Below the pieces are notes generated by a model that worked only from the letters and a program-made list of their open reading frames with translations, was not told where the DNA came from and did no database searches. Both the position numbers and the translations under genes were made by a program. A DNA stretch of 64,000 bases, from positions 22,531,386-22,595,385 of the forward strand of contig OX155973.1 of NCBI GenBank assembly GCA_944548615.1, given 5' to 3'. Positions 1 through 10,700 of the stretch are shown one piece after another. Within the stretch, counting starts at the first letter, position 1, and each line of letters opens with the position of its first letter. The stretch comes from Micropterix aruncella. Its lineage: Eukaryota > Arthropoda > Insecta > Lepidoptera > Micropterigidae.

Positions 1-21
1 CGAATAAAAAATTCGTGCGCG

Positions 22-115
22 GCGCTCTATCGGAGCACGTTTAAATTATTCCGAATCATTTGCTACCGCAGCCGCAAATGATTCGGAATAATTTCAACGT
101 TTTCCGATAGAGCGC
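22..115. repeat. Long near-perfect hairpin (foldback)
   Basis: Outer arms at 22-34 and 103-115 are exact complements (GCGCTCTATCGGA). Inner arms at 43-63 and 73-93 are also exact complements, 21 bp each, around the 9-nt loop at 64-72. The total is about 94 bp. It could be a tiny foldback MITE or a miRNA-precursor-like hairpin. No duplicated flanks were found. Confidence 0.75.
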
Positions 116-318
116 AGTTACCTGATATCAGAAAAAAAAATATAATTGCATATGTTGTTAAAAATGCTATGCAATAGCTTTACCGCGGCAGTCCCCGAGT
201 GCCACATGTATTTTTTTTTTTAAAATAAGGATGATCTTCACAATTCTTCAATGATTTGTTGGAGCTTTCGGTCATGGAATCCGTGAGATTCTTGTAGTTT
301 CTATTAGTTTATCAAATT

Positions 319-414
319 GCTATTAGTTTCGCCGGACAATGGTACCGCGCCGCCTGCATGTCGCCAGCGCACAAGCGTTGCCAAAACGTACTACGGCATT
401 GAGCAATCTAATAC
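319..414 (+). repeat. Interspersed repeat B, uninterrupted copy
   Basis: A segment of about 96 bp running from GCTATTAGTTTCGCCGG to GAGCAATCTAATACAC. The same sequence occurs at 37384-37464 plus 38153-38178, and inverted at 10701-10724 plus 11559-11647. In both of those places it is split by a family A insertion at the GCATTGAGC site, so this copy shows the empty site. The nature of repeat B is unknown. Confidence 0.7.
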
Positions 415-766
415 ACTATATACAACGGTTTTATTGAAAAAACCAGTATAAAAACGCTCTGCATGGTTTACTGTTATGTTAAAGCGGTCTTCGACTTATT
501 TGACTTTAAAAGATTAGATTGGATTACGCTTTGCGACATATGTTTTAGGGAGGGGTACCACCATAAACACCACATCAAAGTAAACAATATTTTTTTTACA
601 AATGTTACAAATCTTATACGAATAGTTATGTAAAGGTCTAAAGTTTTATTTGATAATCTTGTTATCTGGCGTTGAGTCGCTGATAGTAATGTCTACTTTA
701 ATATACGGCGGTACCACGTGAAATTAAATCTATTAAAACCTCAAAACCGAAATTTATATTTTCTCG

Positions 767-823
767 GTAATCCGGCATATATAGAACCACAGCACTGCCG
801 AATTACTGAATACGCCGGATTAC
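767..823. repeat. Small inverted repeat beside the Helitron 5' end
   Basis: GTAATCCGGC at 767-776 is the exact complement of GCCGGATTAC at 814-823. It lies a few bases before the Helitron start. Otherwise 415-829 is AT-rich with nothing recognised. Confidence 0.5.
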
Positions 824-829
824 TGGAAA

Positions 830-1546
830 TCTATGCTAATATTATAAAGAGGTAAAGTTTGTGACGTTGTAGGAAGTAATCTCTGAATCTACAGAACCGA
901 TTTTAAAAATTCTTTTACCAATAAAAAACCACGTTATTTATGAGTGTCATAGGCTATATATTAATCCAAATAATGAAAAGACTTTTTCGTGGTAGTCGGA
1001 TTTGCAAAGTAAGTCGGAGAATAAACGGTCGAACGAAAACGTTTCTAACTAACGCTGCCTTAACGATGACAGATATATAATTAAGTTCTATAGAAAAGTT
1101 GTAGAGCTTGATAATGCCTACAAAAAAGTCAGCGACAGCATATGTCTAACTTTTATATTTAAGTCACAAAAAGTAGTATTTTACATTAAAAAATAATTTT
1201 AATCGTTAGGTCATGTTTATTGGTCATATTATCAACAATGATGAATTCTTATCAAAATAAGTAAATTTATCGTCTCAAGTGTTTAAAACAAAAGACTTTT
1301 CACTTTTACTGCATATAACTTCCCTTTTACTGCATAAATAGTTAAAGAGATAATACGCTCACAAATAAGACACTCACAAGAAGACACTCACAAATAACGG
1401 TATTATAGTCAAATTGGCATGCAAATACATACATATGCAGTAAAAATATAACCCTTCTTTTGGCAGTCAGGAAATAAATCATAGCACTCAGAATTTCATC
1501 ACAGGTAAAAAGTTTTGGCCCAACGAAGTGGGCACAGGTCAGCTAG
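830..1546 (+). mobile_element. Non-autonomous Helitron
   Basis: Starts with TC after an A and ends in CTAG followed by T, the Helitron A-TC...CTRR-T arrangement. Just before the end, GCCCA-ACGAAG-TGGGC forms a 5-bp stem, as in Helitron 3' ends. The first ~500 bp recur at 23233-23795 and the last ~160 bp at 23796-24192. No Rep/helicase coding sequence is present. Family assignment rests on termini and on general knowledge of lepidopteran Helitrons. Confidence 0.75.
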
Positions 1547-1606
1547 TCATAAATAATGGCGCATTTAAACGGCAGAAGCTATTTTTATTGTATACATTGA
1601 AGTATG

Positions 1607-1918
1607 CAGTGGCGTAACTAAGCCGGTGCATCTGGTGCGGCGCACCGGAGCCCACGGTAGTTCGGGGTCCAAAATAGAACTTTTCTGTCTACGATCGGCG
1701 TTCTATCCAACTTTGCTAGCATGCTAAGGAAGCCGAAAATGGATTAATTTAAATATGTAGATATGCAGAAATCGGTACATTTGTGATATTATAATGGGGC
1801 TATTTTTTTACTTTTACCAGTTACGAACTTGTTAGTTCTATTCCATTTTTTGTAAATTTTGTAGGGGGAGGGGCCTATTGTTCAATTTTGCACTGGACCC
1901 ATTTTTAGTACGCCACTG
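1607..1918. mobile_element. hAT-type MITE (CAGTGGCGTA termini)
   Basis: Begins CAGTGGCGTAACTA and ends TAGTACGCCACTG, giving terminal inverted repeats of about 10 bp in the hAT style (CAGTG...CACTG). No coding capacity in 312 bp. A second copy lies at 15716-15965, and a lone right terminus (TACGCCACTG) at about 60294. An 8-bp target duplication is not evident. Confidence 0.7.
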
Positions 1919-2190
1919 AATGTATAATATGTATTACTGTATTATACACTATATATGTGTAGTACATACATGAAGTAAAACTACAATAAATTAAAAAATA
2001 AGCTTATAATACTGTACTACTGTAGTTTTGTATCAATAATCTACAATGTAGATTATACATTATGCCATTGAAGTGGAAGACAACAAATAATTATCTATTT
2101 TCGTCTGCATTTTTACTATAAATGACATTTTCAACGCTTGTTCTTGACGTCGCTTCAATACTAGAACGTCACTCACGGACACAGTAGGGC

Positions 2191-2790
2191 GATGTCGACT
2201 ACAACGGGCGAACCCGTCACTCCAAGCTGGTATAACGATATGTGATCATTCTTTCAGCCGTGGGATGAGCGTAAAGAGACGAACAAATTTACTGTCCAGC
2301 TACGGCAACATGCCCGCAGAGGCCAACGCCTTACGGGAAGGCACCGGAAAAGGCACCCAGCGGGCAGCCTTGCCCCCTGTCTACCAGTTTGGAAGGATAT
2401 CTCCGTCTGGAATTAACCTTCAGGGTGCCTCCTACCTCCTGACTGGTTACAGGATCGAGGTCGCTTGCGCGGTCCTCTCCCTTGCGTAGCGGTGATTCGG
2501 TGTCTACGGAATCTATCGCGGACCACGGCATCATTTGCCCGGCTATTTACCCGGGATCGGGTGGCCGAATGGTCGTTTCAAGAGCAGTTGCCGTAAGGCT
2601 ACGTAACAACTACCACCGGTCTATAGGAAATATTACTGTTTCTAGACTCCCCCGGCTGTTAGTCGGAATGCACGGCTGGCGCCGTACGGTGCTCCAACCG
2701 TCCAGGAGCTCCCGAAAATTTACTCTTAGGAGAAACTGTCCCGCAGGCCAGAGTCCTAGCCGGGCTCGCACTTCTGCGTGGAGTGCACAA
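2191..2790 (-). mobile_element. Family A copy 1 (hairpin-ended repeat)
   Basis: Hairpin end at the left (GATGTCGACTACAACGGGCG, then AACCCGTC). The body is GC-rich and collinear with the copy at 21182-21818. The right side stops at about 2790, before the region that closes full-length copies. Short open frames here are conserved in sequence but match no protein I know. Orientation is assigned on the inference that the hairpin end is the 3' end. Confidence 0.75.
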
Positions 2791-2801
2791 TTTCCTCCCG
2801 C

Positions 2802-2945
2802 TCAAGTAATAGATGTAACAAATGAATCAATGGCTGCGTCGTGAGATATTGTTTGAACAAGTGGCGTCACTTGCCCTTCCTCTTTCTCCTCTTCATCCTC
2901 TTCTGGTGTGGTTACAGGCTCTATGATGTCATCGTCTGTCAAAAA
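2802..2945 (-). pseudogene. Tigger/pogo-like transposase C-terminal relic
   Basis: Minus-strand reading gives about 47 codons ending in a stop: FLTDDDIIEPVTTPEEDEEE, then an acidic stretch, then ISHDAAIDSFVTSIT. An acidic D/E-rich segment followed by a SHDEAI-like helix is typical of the C-terminus of Tigger/jerky-type DDE transposases. The catalytic domain is absent. The call is by resemblance only; an unrelated acidic exon is possible. Confidence 0.4.
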
Positions 2946-4728
2946 CTATTTTTTTCCTCTTCTTCACTTTACATTTACATTTACATTTTCGTCGTGTCCA
3001 ATTGACGGCTAAATACCGCTCTTGGATGTGTCAAAATAATTGGGTTAGGTAGTAAGTCTTTCTGACGTTAGGTAGTAAGTCTTTCACTTTCTGACGCATC
3101 CACTTGCTGACGTAATCAGTTGTCAAAACATCAGTATGTATCAGCTTTATCCACTGAAAAAAATATACCGATGTATTAATACACGGAAATACGCATGTTT
3201 CAATAAGCATTACGTATATAACTCTGACTGTGGTCCATACGTATGACTTAACATGACGCGTAACGGTGTTAGCGTGACGGTAGTTACCGTGTTGTAATGG
3301 TAATAAATAATCTTATTTCACCACTTTGCGGCCGTGGGATCTCGCTTCTAACATGACAGCATGTAGTAATATACCTATGGTTATAGTCGGACACATGACT
3401 CATGTTGAAACTACAGTATACTGTTATTTCCGTATTAACCATAAGGAAAATGTTGTTACATATAATTGAGTAATGGAGTTTTAACAAAATTACGATCGAA
3501 ACATCGTTATTCTGTATAGAACCGTAATAACAAAATGGTAATGTAAGAATCAATCCAATATTTTCTCAGCGTCCACGAGCCGTTTATTAAACACGTCTTG
3601 CAGCTGATTTTAGTCACTTTCATCAATATCAGGAATGACTTTGTTTGGCTCTTTCTTGTATTATCTCCAATTCACGCTCGAAATTGCCGAGCTTGGTAGC
3701 TTGGAGCTTGGGCCTGTATAAAAACGCCGGATTACAGGGAGTGTCAGAGAAGTGAAGTGCAGGATTATAAAGGAAGCTGTGTATATACATCTTTGACGAT
3801 ATTTCGCTGTGCGATTCGACGTCGCTAACATAAATTACCCTCAAGGCAAATCAAACAGTTAAATTAACAAATTTTAAAGGGTCGATATAAATAATTCGAA
3901 CCGGAAAATGTTACATGTGAGCAGGCGAACATGTTGGTCGAAAATTTTCCAGTTGTTAATGACTAGATTGACTGATTCACTTCACCAGTTCATGGGAAGA
4001 ACGTAGGTAAATAACAAGATAGCCGCAGATCTATGCGTTGTTTTGTCTTCGTTGGATTATGGTTTTGATCATATCCTGTATTACGTCGTCGAATAGATAG
4101 GCAGTTTTCAATAAATAGTGTCGATACTATGTTTTACTTTCCCAGCCCACCAACCAACGAGGAGGGAAAGTATTGTGAATACCACGCCAACATTCATCAA
4201 ACCAACGAAAGTTCCTGCGAGTTATATTCGGCATATATTCGCAAGTTAAAAAATCATTTATAATACCATAACCATTACAAATAAGTTATAACTAATAGTA
4301 ACTAACTAATAATCACAATAGGACATAATTAAAATAGAATATTGAAAATAGATAATATAATATAATACAATAACTTTATTGTGCTATAAAAACATTACTC
4401 AATGAATATTACCCTGGTTTTATAAAAAACGTCAATTTATGCACAAATGGTGGACTTATTGCTCTATCGATATCTAACAGTCATCCATTTAATCTTATTA
4501 TATTCGTGGTAAATTAAATAAAATGTTAAATATTAGTAACCATATAAATAATAGACCCAGATAAACGTGTTCATTTAAATAAAATGTTAAATAATATTAA
4601 ATAATAGTAACCAAAATTAAATAAGTAATATAAATAGCCAAGGATAATATTTCATATTCTCCTTGACTATTTTTATATACTTTAACTTATATACTTCAAA
4701 TTAATATTAATATATCGTGTTTAGTGTC
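2946..4728. other. AT-rich interval, nothing coding recognised
   Basis: Contains a short tandem duplication of GGTAGTAAGTCTTTC at about 3047-3090. A small hairpin, AAATAGCCAAGGA against TCCTTGACTATTT, lies at about 4633-4672. No gene or identifiable element seen. Confidence 0.5.
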
Positions 4729-4885
4729 AAATGAAAGGTCTGATGGAGTACATCCCAGAAATATACAGGTGTCTATTTGATAAATACATTTACCACATAT
4801 ATTTCATAAAAAACAGTAATAAAAATAATTATAAATACAATAGTTCACTTTCTGTAACAGCAGTCGTGTTTTTTTTAAAATATAT
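4729..4885 (+). repeat. Interspersed repeat D, copy 1
   Basis: From GTCAAATGAAAGGTCTGATG to GTAACAGCAGTCGTGTTTTT. An inverted copy is at 17968-18140. It ends in the GCAGTCGTGT motif that also forms the small inverted repeat at 18364-18444. Probably the terminus of an undetermined element. Confidence 0.55.
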
Positions 4886-4998
4886 GTACTAGTTTAATTT
4901 ATTGCCGACTTCAACGGCGTTAACAGTATTTGAATAATTGTCACATCTTCAATGGTTTTGGTTTAATAGGTGCTAAGAACGATGCAGGAGTCGTTGGC

Positions 4999-5812
4999 AT
5001 GTTTGATATTATCACGACGTCAGACTTATTGAAATACGGGGTGGTAGGGAAAAATGCCGCCATAATGCCGAACTGGCGGCAGAACGTGCTGTCGTCCAGC
5101 GAGAACTACATAGACAAGCTACACGAGCGCAAGGAGTTGCCGGTCGGGAAGACCGAGTGCCACGCGTCGGACACCGCCAGCTTCCCGCGCCGGAGCTCGC
5201 CGAGCAAACTATGCGAGCGCGACGCGAGCGACGCGCGCAGCGTCGACCTCTCCTCGAACGTCACGGAATCGTCGAGCTTCGCCGACTTTGAAGACCGACG
5301 GATTCCCCGCACCGACACGGAGACCTTCCAACTGCACGACGACAGCGAGCTGCTCATCCCCGAAGAGAACGTGACGCTCAAGATCAAACGCTTGCCCTTC
5401 ACCACCGGCGTGTTCTTCGTGTCGACCGACTGCGACTACGACACCAAGAGCACCGTGCCCGCCTCCGACATCTACCTCGTCGACGCCGCGTCGGTCAGCT
5501 CGGAGGAAGACAGCTTCGAGCAGTACTCGTGCAAAGACTTTGAGCCCTTCTCCGATACGTGCTGCTGTGAGCCCTGCGGCGACGGCGGCTGCTCCTGGAG
5601 CCCGAAGTCTTTGGATCACAGCTTCGAAAAGCGACCCGAAGAAGATGGCGCCTCCGTGTCTAACAAGAGCGATATGGAAGGGCTAGATCTGACCTTGTTC
5701 GAACCTGCTACTTGTGGAAAAGCGGGCTGCGACGGAGCTCACCTCGGCCGTGGAATGGCAGACAGGAACGTCGTCGTTGGATACATGCTCGTCGTGCCGG
5801 AGAAATATATTG
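4999..5812 (+). CDS. Host gene 1: large GC-rich coding exon, product unrecognised
   Basis: Open for about 270 codons from ATG 4999; the same frame stays open upstream to 4930 with possible acceptors (TTTAATAG at about 4970, GATGCAG at about 4987). It may therefore be an internal exon rather than the first. GC-rich, codon-biased sequence contrasts sharply with its AT-rich surroundings, as expected for a host exon. The product is acidic and serine-rich (SSSENYIDKLHERKELPVGK near the N-terminus) with a cysteine-rich patch (DTCCCEPCGDGGCSW). It ends at GVVGYMLVV-type hydrophobic residues and the donor TTG|GTGAGTAT. No signal peptide, transmembrane segment or known domain was identified. The last base, 5812, is codon position 1 and can join the exon at 7001. 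Confidence 0.7.
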
Positions 5813-5833
5813 GTGAGTATTTTCGTATATTAT

Positions 5834-5955
5834 AGTTTATAACAGTTTCACGCTCAAAGCTGGTAATGACTACAGAGCTTGGTTAACCAGTAGGCTGAGA
5901 AGGCCCAGGATGACTTGTTCTTAGGAGTGCTTGACAGGATGCCGGGATAAAGTTA
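5834..5955 (+). repeat. RTE-type 3'-UTR-like repeat, copy 1
   Basis: AGTTTATAACAGTTTCACGC and the following ~115 bp match 6805-6930. It begins about 20 bp after the donor of the exon ending at 5812, so it lies in the presumed intron. This copy lacks the (ATG)n tail seen in copy 2. Confidence 0.5.
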
Positions 5956-6489
5956 TTCAAAATATTGAATATATTGAACGTTCTAGGTCCGACTCATCCG
6001 TCCAAAAAATGTTTTTTTTTTAATTTTCGTCGTCGTCGTCAGGTTGGCGTTTCACATAAAACGAAAAAAATTAAGTCGCCTGGTGGGGGTCTCCCTCGTG
6101 CAGTATTTGCACGAGTTATTATAATATGGTTATAATGATATGGACGTCGACCTGATAGGTGCACTACCGACCATGTCTTCCATTGTCATATTTCAAGAAC
6201 GGTTTAGGTTTCTAATGGTTCCGTGCAGCTTGGGTGGTGTTGGCCAAACTCTATATCGTTTGTGGCCTGCCCAACAACACACGGTTTAACTCATATTTGG
6301 TAGCCTCCTTGTAGAGGGACTTAACTTGTCAGGGACGCTGTGAGCTTCTTCTACGGCTGTAATCTTGCAGTCGGAGGCGGTTGGTATCAAAAGATCGCGG
6401 ATTTCGGGGAATATCTCGGGCGGAACAGAGCGGTTTGCATACCAGGCTGTATCAGCCACGCTTACGAAATCCGGCTGAGTTGTATGTTT

Positions 6490-6803
6490 CCTATGACAGC
6501 GGGGGTAGTTGTCGACCTGGCGTCACCTCTCCTTGAAACGATCCGTTGGCCGTGACCATGGCGGGTCAAGGGCGCCTTGCTGGAGGACGGAGAAATCAGG
6601 CCAAATCTGGCAGTAAAGGCACGAGGTCGGCCCGCTGTGTTTACTTCCCAGTGCCTCGCGGTAAGGCGTTATATTGACACGGGTTTGTTTGCATAGTAAG
6701 ATGGTGGACTATCCCGCCCCTACGTCTCTGCGTTCACATCATGGGAGAAAGAATGATCGTTATAATTTTCCGGGGTGTTCGCCCGTAGTAGTTGACAACT
6801 CTC
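6490..6803 (+). mobile_element. Family A copy 2, diverged, in host intron
   Basis: Reads ATGTTTCCTATGACAGCGGG, then the GGTAAGGCGTT region, ending in GTAGTAGTTGACAACTCTC, collinear with the family A copies at 13758-15075. Divergence is clearly greater than in the 10.7-15 kb copies. The interval 5956-6489 has nothing recognised apart from a possible continuation of this copy. Confidence 0.65.
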
Positions 6804-6804
6804 A

Positions 6805-6985
6805 AGTTTATAACAGGTTCACGCTAAGAGCTGGTACTGTCTACAGAGCTTGATTAACCACAGGCTGAGGAGGCTGTAGGCTGTAGGCCAGGGCGCCTTG
6901 TTCTTCGGGGGAGGGATGGGGGCTTGGCAGAGCGCCTCTAGACATTGGAATGAATAAATGATGATGATGATGATGGTGATGATTG
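6805..6985 (+). repeat. RTE-type 3' tail with (ATG)n
   Basis: Second copy of the 5834 repeat, running into GAATGAATAAATGATGATG and further ATG units. A simple trinucleotide tail after a GAATAAA-like sequence is typical of RTE 3' ends. It abuts the proposed acceptor at 6999-7000. Confidence 0.5.
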
Positions 6986-7000
6986 GACGGTGTGCAGCAG

Positions 7001-7122
7001 GCAGAACGGGTCGACGGGGCGTGCTCAGCCCTTTTCCGAGTTCGCCGGTTGAGCGATTGCGTTCGTGTCGCGCGTGCGACTGTTCTTTCAAGTTCGGCAC
7101 TTTCCTAATCACCGGTCACTAA
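7001..7122 (+). CDS. Host gene 1: possible terminal exon
   Basis: The sequence GTGCAGCAG|GC offers two acceptors 3 nt apart (NAGNAG); either one keeps the frame of the exon ending at 5812. Joining at 7001 gives GRTGRRGVLSPFPSSPVERL, then RSCRACDCSFKFGTFLITGH and a stop at 7120-7122. Phase agreement, about 40 open codons and GC content like the upstream exon support it. Against it, the acceptor has almost no pyrimidine tract, and a repeat with an ATG microsatellite lies directly upstream. The join could be coincidence. Confidence 0.35.
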
Positions 7123-9330
7123 CCAATAGCAGTCACATTGCCGAGAGCACCCAACATAGCGCCCCCTTTTGCCTAATTAGCAATCGGATTTAAAAATCAA
7201 TATTTAGAATAACTTGAAAACTATATGGTTGACCGTGGGCAAAAATGTGAAACAAGGCGACAAGGACACAAAACAATTACAAATATAATTTTCTATGTCT
7301 AAACGATTATTTGATGTGAGATCCTCCAATTATCCGTCACTTATATATGCCAGCACACAGCAGTAGCATATCTATTACAAACACTGCTACTGCAGTTTTT
7401 TTTCGGTTTCATTATAACATTTAGAATTTGTTTTCGAGCCAATTATTTGATTTCCTCAAATGGTTTATCGTAGCTGGCAATATTGCTGTCATTAGAGGTT
7501 TATAAAATATTTAAATATTCCAAAATCTAGCATAGAGGCAATGGCATAGAGGGATACTCCTTCTGTGGTCATTTAAATAAGTAAGTAAGTAGGTAAGTAT
7601 TAAATAAGTATGTAAGTATTTATTGTCAAAAACCCGATCTGGGTATCGAAATTACATTTCAAATAAAATTATTTCAAATAAAAATTACATTTTCAATTAC
7701 ACACCAAATTATAAAAAAGTTTATTAAATATTTTAATAATAAATAACATAAACATTCAGAAATTCAGGAAAAACAAAAAAAAAACTAGAAATACACAAAA
7801 ATAGAACCAATGAAAAAACACAAAAAAACAGTAATTTAGTAACAAAAATATGTAAGAAAACTAGGAAAATAGAAAGCATCCAAAGAGATTTCTAGAGAGA
7901 AACCATATTAACTAAGGCTAAGACTAATATTAAAAAAACAACATGAATAAAATGTCCAAAATATAAAAAAAACAGAATTTAAAAAAACCAAAATTAAAAA
8001 ATCATTCAAAAATGATAATAAAAAGAAAGATAATTTTAAAATATTAAAATTTAAATAATCAAATTAAGTATAAGTAATCAAAATAAAAGTAAGTATCAAG
8101 AGCCAGAAATAAATTTAAGAATTAAGAATATATGTACAGATCACAAATGAGAATAATATATGACATTTATCCCGTAATGATGACTTCCCTAAATATTATA
8201 ATATACGTGAATCCCTTATTGTTTTATTGTAGAATGCTTTGAATACTATTTAGACTAATAAATAAGAAGTATATCCAGTTTCACTTTTATAGGATATATA
8301 CGAGAATGTTATTGTCAATAACAAATCTGTGCGTTCTTTATTGCAAAAAATGACAGGAACCATATCATTTTACCAGTTTAATAATATGTTATCGCACCTA
8401 TAATAAATATTTATATTATGATTTGAAATTAAACGAATGCTAGGTTTATCGATGCCCCAGTGTTCTAGTTATGTTTTTGGGATAGAGGTGAGTACCTAAG
8501 CCGAACGTTTCGGAGCCCGTTGCTCCTACCTCAGCTATGAGAGTATTCTTCTCGCCACTGAGTAAGGAGCCTGATTGACTTGAAATTTGAGATATAAACT
8601 TCTGATGGGTCAGGAAGCAGTATGATTCATAAAAAATAAAATAAAATAATAAAAAAACAACAAAAAAACATTTCAAAAAAGTACAGGCGATAAACGAATA
8701 CCAAAACTATTATATTGATGTTTGCCCTGCGGGAACGGGCTATCCTCACGCTTGGCGTGAACCATTACTTTATTATAGAAAATTTAAATAATTCAGCGAA
8801 ACTTGAAATTCGCCCACTATTATTTGTTAATGGGGTGCTCAACCTTGAGTAAAACCTTCTCATACGTCTAATCGTTTTTATACTGACATGACACGCAGCC
8901 AACCATGACATTGCCATTAACAACCCAAACACTGTGAAACGAGGAGCTGTGAGATTCGCTACACTTAATAACCTCGCTGTGTGATGTAATTTGCCATTGT
9001 CCGAGAGAGCCCAAATCTGAGAATATGTATTTGAATCGGGAACCGGTTCTGATAACCGCAGGTTGGCGGATATTATCTTTTAATTATGAATTATTATTTC
9101 CGGAGTGGTTGAAAAACAGGAAAGTCTAAATAATTAGTCCTGATTAGATTGTTTCAGAAAATCCCATATGAGCAAACACGTGGGTTTGGAAACGGTTTAT
9201 GAAGAGGTTTTATCGTGTCAGATGGGTGACTCAATATTGCTGCGCTATTTTTATATTTATATTTTCATGTGCTTCCTCGGTGGTCACTAATCTTGCTCAA
9301 GTAACTGATTACACCCTTAAAAATATGGTC
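7123..9330. other. AT-rich intergenic or UTR sequence
   Basis: Contains AAGTAAGTAAGT-like simple sequence near 7580-7620 and long A-rich stretches at 7660-8110. No coding region or identifiable element was seen. Confidence 0.5.
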
Positions 9331-9441
9331 GGGCGCGTTCTAGTTCACGTGATTTACACAGACTTTTCCAAGGAATTCGACTGCGTTGCTCATTCCATAT
9401 TGGTGGATAGTTTGGAGGCAATGGGAATACCTGATCATTGA
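9331..9441 (+). pseudogene. Non-LTR reverse transcriptase fragment
   Basis: Encodes VHVIYTDFSKEFDCVAHSIL, then VDSLEAMGIPDH and a stop. This is the YxDFSKAFDxVxH motif of jockey/CR1-type reverse transcriptases, here with A changed to E (SKEFD). Only the short block around the first catalytic aspartate remains. Confidence 0.7.
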
Positions 9442-9545
9442 TTATATAGCTTATCAGATTGCTCATTGCCGTACTGCGAATTGGCAGCTGAGATTTTACT
9501 ACGAAACGCAACGTGTAGATGGCACTCATAATTACTATAGTCTCC
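9442..9545 (+). repeat. Interspersed repeat E, copy 1
   Basis: TTGATTATATAGCTTATCAG through ACGCAACGTGTAGATGGCAC. A matching copy lies at 62730-62830 in the same orientation. Function and family unknown. Confidence 0.55.
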
Positions 9546-9565
9546 AGACTTCTTCAGCAATTAAT

Positions 9566-9800
9566 CAGAGTGCACAACCGATTGACGTCGCCGAAGTAAT
9601 GTCCGTCCAGTAGTGCCGGGATGCAATCCCGCCAGGAGAAACTGGTCCACCAGCTATGAGACGTGAGAGACTTACCCGGGGTAGCTTTACGCACAAGGAG
9701 GCTACTGAATAGGAGCTGAATCGTGAGTGAGCCGATCCGAGAACAAAATGGATCTTGTGGCCCAGCTGCACGAAACCATTCGCTACCTGTTGACATTAAC
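9566..9800 (-). mobile_element. Family A copy 3, highly diverged partial
   Basis: CAGAGTGCACAACCGATTGA and the following CCGTCCAGTAGTGCCGGGAT and AGGAGAAACTGG blocks align in order with the 11430-11530 part of copy 4. The hairpin end is missing. Confidence 0.45.
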
Positions 9801-10055
9801 AATCTTTATGTCATACCGCACTTGTTACTCCATTTATTAATTATAGTTTTTAAACACTAGTAATGGGCGTATATACTTTAATATCAATATATACATATCA
9901 ATGATTTATAATGTGATAAATATCAATGATTTATTCTTCGACCCTGATCAAATTAGATTTCGAATTTACATGAAATCATATATACAGGAAGCTTTTCTGT
10001 TCAGTGCTCAGTTCGTCACATTAGCAATCTTTATGTCATACCGCACTCGTTACTC
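9794..10055 (+). repeat. Direct duplication of a 38-bp segment
   Basis: The segment at 9794-9831 (containing AATCTTTATGTCATACCGCA) recurs at 10018-10055 with about three differences, separated by about 190 bp of AT-rich DNA. Confidence 0.55.
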
Positions 10056-10700
10056 GACCTCATATTTAACGATATTACTAGAACGGATATTGCTCGTAGA
10101 CGCACTGTCAGTAGATTAGAAAGTGTATGCGAAAAGTGGTGTTTTCATCGTAGCGTCTTGTCTTTCTTCCTTGTGCAGTGTGCATGTACGGAGATGTAAT
10201 GACATGTTCAGCCCGTGGCTTCTGGCGCGACTCTGTGTTGCTTCGCTTTCACCTCGTTGCATTTATCTCATCCACTATCATTTATTATCATTTATTAGCA
10301 GTCACATCGACACCTCGTTTAAAGAAAATGAAGATAGGCAATTATCAAGTATGCCACAAGTTTCTAGAGTCAAATATACCCTGGAAGGAAAGGGTTAAAA
10401 AGGTTCCCTTTTAAAGAAAGAGGTGGCGCCCTGGGCCCTGTCCTGGGCGCCTTCCACGACTACTGGGACTATACAGGTGCGAGGAACCAAATATTACTAA
10501 GAAAAAATGTCGTAATTCCATATTTTTTAAATATTTTATTTGACAATTTATACCATTTTCAAAAGTTGAACTGAGCGCACTGTTCGATATAAATGTCATG
10601 TCATAAAAAAGATTCACAAGAAACCAAATTAAATTCTATGACTTTTGAACTCTAGTTGAATGTACATTGAATAAAGTATTTGAAATAAAATAGCTCGGTG
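10056..10700. other. No recognised feature
   Basis: Mixed-composition sequence with only short open frames on both strands. Nothing supports a gene. Confidence 0.4.

Noticed and set aside
1599..1926. 8-bp target duplication for the hAT MITE at 1607-1918
   Set aside because: Flanks GAAGTATG and AATGTATA do not match well enough to claim.
5209..5619. Minus-strand 136-codon frame
   Set aside because: Shadow of the GC-rich plus-strand host exon; the plus frame is longer and ends at a proper donor.
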